From CAYYFX01 sp964471155 (lineage in GTDB: Bacteria > ARS69), in contig CAYYFX010000092.1 of NCBI GenBank assembly GCA_964471155.1, forward strand, positions 1 to 15,663: a stretch of 15,663 nt of DNA, read 5' to 3'. Position 1 is the first letter of the stretch; each line of letters opens with the position of its first letter. Both the position numbers and the translations under genes were made by a program. The notes beneath the pieces were generated by a model. It did not search any database and was not told the origin of the DNA. It saw only the letters and a program-made list of their open reading frames with translations. Below, in pieces: positions 7,202 to 12,939 of this stretch.

Positions 7202-8680
7202 ATGAGACGAAGCGGCGGGTGGATCGCGGCCGGGATCGGGCTCGTCCTCGCGGCGCTCCTGGCGGCGGACGTGCCGGCGGCCCTGCGGGGGCCGGAGAGC
7301 TGGCAGTGGGAGCGGCGGCCGCTGGAGTCGTTCGCGCCGCTGGCGATCGTGGCCGCGATCTTCGGGCTGCTCGCGCTGACCAGCGTGGCCATCCGCCGCA
7401 CCTGGGGCGGCGCGCCGAATCGCGTGCGCGTGCCGTACCTCGCCGCCGCCGTGGTGCTCGTGTTCGCGGAGATGGTGGCGCTCACGGCGATCGAGCCGGG
7501 CGGGCTGGCGAACCTCCCGCGCCGCGTGATGGATCCGGCCTTCACCAGCTACCACACGATCGCGCGGCGCGTGGACGACGTGGGGGCGTTCCTGCGGGAC
7601 TACCCGCGGTTGCAGCGCGGCTTCCCCGTGCACGGGCCGTCGCAGCCGCCGGGGCGCGTGCTGTTCTTCCGCGCGGTCAACGAGTGGGCGGGGGAGCCGG
7701 GCCGCACGGAGGCGCTGCTGTCCCTCGGCGAGCGGCTCGGTGGCGTGCCGGCGGGGCCGCCGGGGACGACCGACGCGCAGCGCGCCGGCGCGTTCGCGGC
7801 GGCGTGGCTGCTGCTCGCGTGCGGCGCGCTCGTGCTCGTGCCGCTCGTGGTGCTCGTGGGCGGACGGTGCAATCCGGACGGCGTGGCCTCCGCGGTGCTG
7901 CTGTACGGCAGCGTGCCCAGCCTGATGCTGTTCACGCCGCAGACCGATCACCTGTTGCTGCTCATGGTGATGAGCGCGGCGGCGTTCCTGGTGGAGGCGA
8001 TGCGGCACGCATCGCGGCCGCAGGCGCCGGCGCTCGCGGGCGCGGCGGGGCTGCTGGCGGGCGGCGCGCTCTTCGTCTCGCTGACCGCGGCCGCGGCGCT
8101 GCTGCCGTGGGCGCTGGCGCTGGCCGGAATGTGGGTGGTGGCGGCGCGGCGCGGCGTCCCGATGCCGCGGCCCGCGCGCAGCGCCGCGCTGGCGACGGCG
8201 GCCGTGCTGGGCTTCGCGGCGGCGCTGGCCGCCCCGGCCGTGGCCGGCATGGACTGGCCCGCGGTGGCGCGCGAGTGCTTCGCGGCGGCGCACCGCGTGC
8301 AGGCCCTGGTGCACGGCCGCGACTATGCCACCTGGGTCCGCTGGAATCTCTGGGACTTCGCGCTCTTCCTCGGCCCGCCGCTCGTCCTCGCGTGGCTCGC
8401 CGTGATCCCGGCGGAGTTGCGCGCGCTGCGGGACCGCGCGCCGAACGCGCTGGAGATCCCCTTCGGACTCGCCGCGCTCGTGACGCTCGTCGCGCTGGAT
8501 CTCTCGGGATCGATCCTCGGCGAGACGGGCCGGATCTGGATGTTCCTCATGCCGCCCGCGGTGGCGGCGGCCGCCGGCGTCACCGGCGCGCCGCGGCGGG
8601 CGGTGCCCGTGCTGCCGATCGCGGTGGGGCAGCTTGCCGTGCTGCTGGCGCTGCGGGGATTCGTGAACGTCCCTGGGTAG
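7202..8680 (+). CDS. Polytopic membrane protein, probable GT-C-type transferase
   Basis: A 492-residue protein with about ten predicted helices (for example 8-23, 46-64, 79-97, 197-219, 281-312, 327-345, 384-402, 467-485). Between helices are Gly-Pro-Ser-Gln-Pro-Pro-Gly-Arg at 145-152 and Gly-Glu-Thr-Gly-Arg-Ile-Trp at 440-446. They resemble the 'HPPG' and 'E-x-x-R-I-W' motifs that I recall from uncharacterised actinobacterial GT-C-like membrane proteins. That is memory-based and should be treated as a hint. GGGAGGCGGGG immediately upstream of the ATG fixes the start. It follows the PMT-like gene after 13 bases, so the two may act in one glycan pathway. It ends 14 bases from a convergent gene. 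Confidence 0.75.
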   Translation: MRRSGGWIAAGIGLVLAALLAADVPAALRGPESWQWERRPLESFAPLAIVAAIFGLLALTSVAIRRTWGGAPNRVRVPYLAAAVVLVFAEMVALTAIEPGGLANLPRRVMDPAFTSYHTIARRVDDVGAFLRDYPRLQRGFPVHGPSQPPGRVLFFRAVNEWAGEPGRTEALLSLGERLGGVPAGPPGTTDAQRAGAFAAAWLLLACGALVLVPLVVLVGGRCNPDGVASAVLLYGSVPSLMLFTPQTDHLLLLMVMSAAAFLVEAMRHASRPQAPALAGAAGLLAGGALFVSLTAAAALLPWALALAGMWVVAARRGVPMPRPARSAALATAAVLGFAAALAAPAVAGMDWPAVARECFAAAHRVQALVHGRDYATWVRWNLWDFALFLGPPLVLAWLAVIPAELRALRDRAPNALEIPFGLAALVTLVALDLSGSILGETGRIWMFLMPPAVAAAAGVTGAPRRAVPVLPIAVGQLAVLLALRGFVNVPG

Positions 8681-8684
8681 GCCG

Positions 8685-8702
8685 ACCGGTTGCGCTACCG
8701 GT
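8685..8702. terminator. Short inverted repeat between convergent genes
   Basis: ACCGGT occurs at 8685-8690 and again at 8697-8702. As the hexamer is self-complementary, the copies can pair around a 6-base loop. It overlaps the stop codon of the minus-strand gene. It may help separate convergent transcripts; the stem is short and lacks a T-run. Confidence 0.25.
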
Positions 8703-9417
8703 AGAGCGCCTTCACCGAGCCCCACGACGCGGGGTCCACCGACACCGTACCCCACGGGATGAAGAACCCTTCCACGTCCCAGATCAGCTCGGCGGCGCAG
8801 GCGCCCGGCTCCTGGAACAGCAGCCCGGGACACGCGGGATCGGACGCCGTGCCGAAGCGGTAGGAGTTCACGACACGGCTCGACGGATAGCAGACGTCGC
8901 ATCCGCCGGGATGCTCCGTGGCCCATGCCACGGGACCGGCAACCGGCCCGTTGGTCCAGAGGAGGAGCATCCCTTCCGGCCCTGGTGGGGGAACTGCATT
9001 CCACTGCAGGAAGTTCCACCCGGCAGCGGGGAGGATGGGCTGAGTGTCCATGGTGAAGGCCGGACAGTGCGTGGCATTTCCCACGACGAGCGACATGCTG
9101 CCCGTATACCCGTAGCCGGAGGGGTTTCCCGCCACCGCGTAGTGCCAGGAGCCGAACACCCTGGAGTAGTCACCACACCAGTCGACGGGATAGCACACGC
9201 CAATCCGTTCCCCGGCCTCCCACCCCGACCACGCCCAGATCCAGCCGTTGCACACGTTGTAGTACGCGATGTTCGTGCTGCACCCGCCGGTCCACGCATC
9301 GCCGCGTTCGTGCGCGTCGTCGTCGAGTGGCTGTGCGACTCGTTCAAGACACGCTACCGGGGCGGGAAGCAGGAGGATGGCGATCAGGAACGCAGACCGG
9401 GAGACAGTCGGGGACAT
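8695..9417 (-). CDS. Secreted Cys/Trp-rich protein of unknown function
   Basis: A 240-residue product from an ATG at 9417, preceded by a near-ideal AGGAGG six bases upstream; a longer frame to 9444 lacks such a site. Residues 1-22 look like a signal peptide with a hydrophobic Ile-Leu-rich core ending Pro-Val-Ala-Cys. C23 could be a lipoprotein cysteine, but the residues before it do not match a standard lipobox, so ordinary Sec cleavage is equally possible. The mature part has nine further cysteines (46, 56, 75, 81, 118, 173, 176, 196, 207) and many Trp, Tyr and Gly residues, suggesting a disulfide-stapled extracellular beta domain. I do not recognise the family. It follows the metal-importer permease on the same strand by 72 bases, but this may be a separate transcription unit. 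Confidence 0.8.
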   Translation of the reverse strand: MSPTVSRSAFLIAILLLPAPVACLERVAQPLDDDAHERGDAWTGGCSTNIAYYNVCNGWIWAWSGWEAGERIGVCYPVDWCGDYSRVFGSWHYAVAGNPSGYGYTGSMSLVVGNATHCPAFTMDTQPILPAAGWNFLQWNAVPPPGPEGMLLLWTNGPVAGPVAWATEHPGGCDVCYPSSRVVNSYRFGTASDPACPGLLFQEPGACAAELIWDVEGFFIPWGTVSVDPASWGSVKALYR

Positions 9418-9489
9418 CGCGACCTCCTGACGAGGTTCATCCACTGTGCGCCTCTCGCCGGGCCCAGGTCAAAGCTCCAGAGGGCCATC

Positions 9490-10329
9490 TCATCCCGGAG
9501 GACCGCCCCGCCGCAGGTGCAGAACGCCCCCGAACGCCGCCAGCAGGAGCGTCAACGTCACCAGGATGCTCGGCGCCGCCGGCAGGTCGAAGCGGATGGA
9601 GCCCACGAGCCCCAGCGCGCACCCCGCGAATCCGAACACCCAGCCGATGGCGAGCGCCGCCCCCGCCTTCGCCGTGGCCATGGCGCCGGCGACCGCCGGG
9701 ATGACCAGGAGCCCGAACACCAGCAGCACGCCCGCGATCTGCACGCTGGATGTCACCACCACGCCGAACATGGCGTAGAACGCCAGGTCCCACCAGAACA
9801 GCTTGCGCCCGCGCGCGGCGGCGGCGCGCGGGTCGTTCGTGATCTCGAAGAACGGGCGCCGCAGCAGCACGTGCGCGATGCCGACGGCCGCGTACAGCGC
9901 CGCCGTCTCCGCCACGTGCCGCGGCGACACCGTGAACAGCGATCCCGCGAGCGTCTCCTTCAGGTGCTCCGGCCCCGCGGGGCTCTTCTCCAGCACCAGG
10001 AACACCGCGGCCTGCGCGGTGGCGAACACGATCCCGATGAACGCCTCCAGCGGGACGTTCCTCCGCTCCTGCCCCCGCAGCCAGGCGAACACGGCCGCGC
10101 CGGCGAACGTCATGCCGAGCGCGAGCAGGTACGTGACCCGCTCGTCCTCGTGCACGTTCAGCACCAGCGCGACCGCCACGCCGAGCGCCGCCATCTGCGC
10201 GAGTGCCAAGTCCACGAAGATGACCCCGCGCCGCACGATGTGGAAGCCGAGGTAGGCGTGGATCCCGGCCAGCACGAGGCTGGCCAGGAGCGCCGTCCGG
10301 AAGAAGGGCAGGGCGAAGGCTTCGGTCAT
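9490..10329 (-). CDS. Metal ABC transporter permease, ZnuB/MntB family
   Basis: A 279-residue integral membrane protein with about eight helices, the size and pattern of ABC-3 (ZnuB/MntB/TroC) permeases, which form the channel of Zn(II) or Mn(II) importers. The family's conserved cytoplasmic-loop region is seen at about 33-52 (Arg-Arg-Gly-Val-Ile-Phe-Val-Asp-Leu-Ala-Leu-Ala-Gln). The usual 'ALSHA' is replaced by Ala-Leu-Ala-Gln, marking a divergent subfamily. The ATG has AGGAGG close upstream. It starts nine bases after the binding-protein stop, clearly the same operon. No ABC ATPase gene lies on either side, so the complex must borrow a nucleotide-binding subunit from elsewhere or have lost it. 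Metal specificity is not deducible. Confidence 0.92.
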   Translation of the reverse strand: MTEAFALPFFRTALLASLVLAGIHAYLGFHIVRRGVIFVDLALAQMAALGVAVALVLNVHEDERVTYLLALGMTFAGAAVFAWLRGQERRNVPLEAFIGIVFATAQAAVFLVLEKSPAGPEHLKETLAGSLFTVSPRHVAETAALYAAVGIAHVLLRRPFFEITNDPRAAAARGRKLFWWDLAFYAMFGVVVTSSVQIAGVLLVFGLLVIPAVAGAMATAKAGAALAIGWVFGFAGCALGLVGSIRFDLPAAPSILVTLTLLLAAFGGVLHLRRGGPPG

Positions 10330-10338
10330 GGTCGCCTC

Positions 10339-11280
10339 CTAGGACCGGGCTGCCGGAGCGGCCAGGAGCGCGAACAGCGCGTCGAAGTGCGCGAGGTAGC
10401 TTCCGGGCTCCACGCCGTCGCAGGACGGCGCCGCCTTCACCACGCGCAGGCCGGTCTCGCGCGCGAGGAACTTGCCGGCATCGTCCGGGAAGTACGGCTC
10501 CTGGATCAGGACCGGCACGCGCCGCGTCCGCGCCACGTCCACGAGCTTGGCCAGGTGCTTCGCGGTCGGCGGGATCCCCGGCACGGGCTCTGCCGTGCCG
10601 GCCACCTCGAGCCCGAACGCGTCCGCGAGGTAGACCCACGACGCGTGGTACGTGAACACGGTGCGCTCGGGCAGCGCCGCCGCCGCAGCGGCATTCCGCT
10701 CGAAGCAGGCCCGGGCATCCTTCGCGAACCGCTGCTCGTTCGCCGCGTACTCCGCCGCGTGCACCGGGTCCTCCGCCGACAGCGCCTCCGCCACCGCATG
10801 CGCCACGACGATCCCGTTGCGCGGGTCCAGCCAGTAGTGCGGGTTCCCGAAGGGATGCACGTCGCCCATGGACGCGTTCACCGTGGACGGCTTCTCCAGC
10901 GGCACGATGTCCCGGGCGCAGTCCACGATGCGGAGCCGGCCGTTGCGCGAGCCGTCGATGATCCCGTCCGCCCAGCGGTCCAGCTCCAGGCCGACCTTCA
11001 GGTACACGTCGGCGCGCGACACCTTCACCATGGTCGACGGCAGGACCTCCACGCGGTGGACGTCCGCGCCCGGCCGCGCGATGGCGAAGACCTCCACGTG
11101 CTCGCCGCCCACGGACGCGGCGATGGACGCGAGGTCCGGGATGGAGGCCGCCACCTTCACTTTCGCGTTCGCATCCGCGGTCCCGAACCCGACCGCGGCG
11201 ACCACCAGGACCAGGACCAGGACCAGGACCAGGACCGGGAGCGGGACGTTCCGTCCGAGCGTACGCAGCATTGCAGTCAT
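10339..11280 (-). CDS. Periplasmic metal-binding protein of an ABC importer (ZnuA/MntA family)
   Basis: A 313-residue cluster A-I solute-binding protein. It starts with a signal peptide whose core is an alternating Val-Leu run at about 16-27, then the mature N-lobe. Likely metal ligands are H75 (Asp-Val-His, before a Leu-Pro-Ser), H148 (Asn-Pro-His-Tyr-Trp-Leu-Asp-Pro), H212 (Thr-Tyr-His) and an acidic residue near 288. This three-His-plus-acid set binds Zn(II) or Mn(II) in the family. A long His-rich loop, common in zinc-specific members, is absent; only a short His-Pro-Phe-Gly segment precedes H148. AGGAG precedes the ATG, and the gene follows the outer-membrane protein gene after nine bases. 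The Val-Leu run is encoded by a hexanucleotide microsatellite. Family is secure; metal is open. Confidence 0.93.
   Translation of the reverse strand: MTAMLRTLGRNVPLPVLVLVLVLVLVVAAVGFGTADANAKVKVAASIPDLASIAASVGGEHVEVFAIARPGADVHRVEVLPSTMVKVSRADVYLKVGLELDRWADGIIDGSRNGRLRIVDCARDIVPLEKPSTVNASMGDVHPFGNPHYWLDPRNGIVVAHAVAEALSAEDPVHAAEYAANEQRFAKDARACFERNAAAAAALPERTVFTYHASWVYLADAFGLEVAGTAEPVPGIPPTAKHLAKLVDVARTRRVPVLIQEPYFPDDAGKFLARETGLRVVKAAPSCDGVEPGSYLAHFDALFALLAAPAARS
11205..11240. repeat. Hexanucleotide microsatellite inside the binding-protein signal peptide
   Basis: Five perfect CCAGGA units (11205-11234) and one imperfect CCGGGA unit (11235-11240) are arrayed in tandem on the + strand. On the coding strand they read GTC-CTG repeats, giving Val-Leu pairs. 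Because the unit is 6 bp, slippage would lengthen or shorten the hydrophobic core without shifting frame. Confidence 0.9.
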
Positions 11281-11289
11281 GATTCGCTC

Positions 11290-12444
11290 CTAGAACTGGT
11301 GGGCCTTGTGCGGCCCCATGGAGAAGACGGCGCGCAGCGTGAGCGTGTCCACGGGATCGGGGTCCTCCGCGCCCTCGGCCGCGCCGGGGAGGAGCCGGTT
11401 CCAGTCCAGCCGGAACGACGTGGTCTCCTCCATCAGCGACAGCCCCACGAAGGCGCCGAAGGCGTCGTCCCGCACGTCGGCGTCGCCCGGCTGCCCGTAC
11501 GACTCGGCGAAGAGCCCCGCGTCCCAGCGCGGGGAGAAGGCGTAGTCCGCGTAGACGTAGCCGCCGAGCGGCTTCGTGCGCGTGCTCGCGTACGCCGCGG
11601 CGTCCTCGTCCCACAGCGCGTCCTCGCGGTCCGGCTTCAGCACTTCGCCCTGCAAGAGCAGGTACGACCGCGGCGCCGTCCACAGCTTCGCCTTCGCCGC
11701 GGCCGCGAACACCTTCGTGCGCGCGCGCGCGGCCACGTTGTTCGTGCCGCCGGCGGCGGACAGCGACACCTCGACACCGGATCGCTCGCCGATCTGTCCG
11801 AAGCCGGAGAGGTGGCCGACGAACGCGGGCCGCGCCTCGTCCGCGCGGTCGGCGCCGTCCGGATCCACGACGAGCGGATCGTCCGGCGCCTCCGAGGCTT
11901 CGCGCTCGACGCGGAAGGAGTCCCCCTGCAGGAGATCCACCGCCGCCGTGAGCGAGAACGTGCCCGGCACGGGAATCCGCTCGGAGAGCGACACGCCGGT
12001 CTCGTTCAACGACTCCTCGCCCGGCAGGTACGCCGCAAGCACGCGCGGCCGTTCCGCGAAGGGCAGCGCGTGGCCGTGCATGAGGTTCATCTTGCCGAAG
12101 TCCACGCGGTACTTCCCGGCCTTGAGCGCCAGGCCGCCGGGCAACCCGCGCACGAGCGAGAAGTACCCCTCCTCCACCTCGGCGCCCTCGTCGCCGAGCG
12201 CCACGATGACGAGGCCGCGGGCGTAGGGGTTCAGGTACGCGTCGAAGAGCAGTTCCACCTCGCCGGGGTCCAGCGCGAGGCGGTCCTTCGAGGAATCCTC
12301 TGCGTCGTTCGTCCAGCGGGCGAACGGTTGGCCGACGACGGAGATGTCCGGATTGACCGGACCGGCCGCCGCCGGCCCCGCGACGAGCGGGAACAGCAGC
12401 AGGACCGGCCCGACGAGAGCCGCGGGCAGGCGCAGAGCGCGCAT
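11290..12444 (-). CDS. Outer-membrane beta-barrel protein of the metal-uptake operon
   Basis: A 384-residue protein with a clean signal peptide (1 to about 26, ending Gly-Pro-Ala-Ala-Ala). The mature chain consists of alternating amphipathic strands with Gly/aromatic/acidic turns and ends in Phe, the usual C-terminal signature for BAM-assembled barrels. No TonB plug domain is evident at this length, so a porin-like channel is more likely than a TonB receptor. The ATG at 12444 was chosen because GGGAGGGAGA precedes it and the signal peptide begins there; a longer frame to 12594 is Pro/Arg-rich and unlikely to be coding. It stands first in a tight row with the binding protein and permease (nine-base gaps), suggesting it admits the same metal through the outer membrane. 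The role is inferred from context. Confidence 0.85.
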   Translation of the reverse strand: MRALRLPAALVGPVLLLFPLVAGPAAAGPVNPDISVVGQPFARWTNDAEDSSKDRLALDPGEVELLFDAYLNPYARGLVIVALGDEGAEVEEGYFSLVRGLPGGLALKAGKYRVDFGKMNLMHGHALPFAERPRVLAAYLPGEESLNETGVSLSERIPVPGTFSLTAAVDLLQGDSFRVEREASEAPDDPLVVDPDGADRADEARPAFVGHLSGFGQIGERSGVEVSLSAAGGTNNVAARARTKVFAAAAKAKLWTAPRSYLLLQGEVLKPDREDALWDEDAAAYASTRTKPLGGYVYADYAFSPRWDAGLFAESYGQPGDADVRDDAFGAFVGLSLMEETTSFRLDWNRLLPGAAEGAEDPDPVDTLTLRAVFSMGPHKAHQF

Positions 12445-12529
12445 GGGATCTCCCTCCCGATGACGGTACGGCGCGCCACGCCGGAAGGCGGGCACGCGGG
12501 CACGGAGCGGCGACCGCTCCGGGAACCGT

Positions 12530-12841
12530 TCAGGCGGGGATGGGGGGAGCGCGCGAGCGGGTGGGGGCGAAGGCCGGCGGGAGGACCGGCGCATCGGCCG
12601 GTGCGGCCGACGCCGTGCCGAACGCCACCAATCCCGGCAGGGCCGGGGCCGGCGGCGGGGTCTCCAGGGAGACCGTGGTCAGGAACTGGCAGACCGGACA
12701 CGGAATCTCCGGATGATCTTCCGCATCCGAGGACGTGTGGCAGTCCCCGTGCAGGGCGGCATGCCCCACCGCCAGGAGCCCCAGGGGCCCGGCGAGCAGG
12801 AACAGAAGGGCCAGGACGGCCGGGATGCGCTTCCGCCACAT
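12530..12841 (-). CDS. Small secreted Cys/His protein, DUF2946-like
   Basis: A 103-residue product with a hydrophobic N-terminal segment (about 7-27), then a cluster of potential metal ligands: H27, H31, C34, H35, H43 and Cys-Pro-Val-Cys (C48, C51). A Pro/Ala-rich tail follows. This layout (membrane-leading helix, His residues, CPxC, low-complexity tail) resembles small DUF2946-type proteins found beside metal-transport genes; the match is by pattern only. No good Shine-Dalgarno sequence lies close to the ATG, but a perfect TTGACA (12871-12876, minus strand) stands 29 bases upstream. It precedes the outer-membrane barrel gene by 85 bases, so it probably heads the metal operon. A periplasmic metal-binding role is plausible, not shown. 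Confidence 0.7.
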   Translation of the reverse strand: MWRKRIPAVLALLFLLAGPLGLLAVGHAALHGDCHTSSDAEDHPEIPCPVCQFLTTVSLETPPPAPALPGLVAFGTASAAPADAPVLPPAFAPTRSRAPPIPA

Positions 12842-12870
12842 GGGGTCAGGGAACGGGGGAGACGCACTCC

Positions 12871-12876
12871 TGTCAA
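12871..12876 (-). promoter_or_regulatory. Candidate -35 element for the metal-uptake operon
   Basis: On the minus strand this is TTGACA, the exact sigma-70 -35 consensus, rare in such GC-rich sequence. At 17 bases downstream only a poor -10 (TTCCCT) is seen, which would place the start site almost at the ATG of the small Cys/His protein. The -35 is suggestive; the full promoter is unproven. Confidence 0.35.
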
Positions 12877-12907
12877 GGGCCGCCCCGGCGTCGTAGGTTG
12901 ATCGGGA

Positions 12908-12924
12908 GGCGGCCCGGGTCCGCC
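12908..12924. promoter_or_regulatory. Near-perfect palindrome upstream of the copper ATPase
   Basis: GGCGGCCCGGGTCCGCC is symmetric about 12916 with a single mismatched pair. It lies 15 bases before the copA start codon, in the 98-base divergent intergenic region, and could be a repressor operator or an mRNA hairpin near the ribosome-binding site. In sequence this GC-rich, chance palindromes are common. Confidence 0.3.
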
Positions 12925-12939
12925 GGAGCGAGGCGAGGG

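Noticed and set aside
5254..7545. A 763-residue minus-strand frame opposite the GT-C gene
   Set aside because: It has Arg/Pro/Ala-rich composition and no motif, while the + strand gene shows clear membrane helices and the His-Ile-Asp-Glu motif.
9437..11683. A 748-residue minus-strand frame overlapping the importer genes
   Set aside because: It is out of frame with the permease and binding protein, which have signal peptides, helices, ligands and ribosome-binding sites. Its translation is Arg/Gly/Ala-rich.
12445..12594. An N-terminal extension of the outer-membrane protein starting at 12594
   Set aside because: The extra 50 residues are Arg/Pro/Ser-rich and overlap the small Cys/His gene, and a clean signal peptide with ribosome-binding site begins at 12444.
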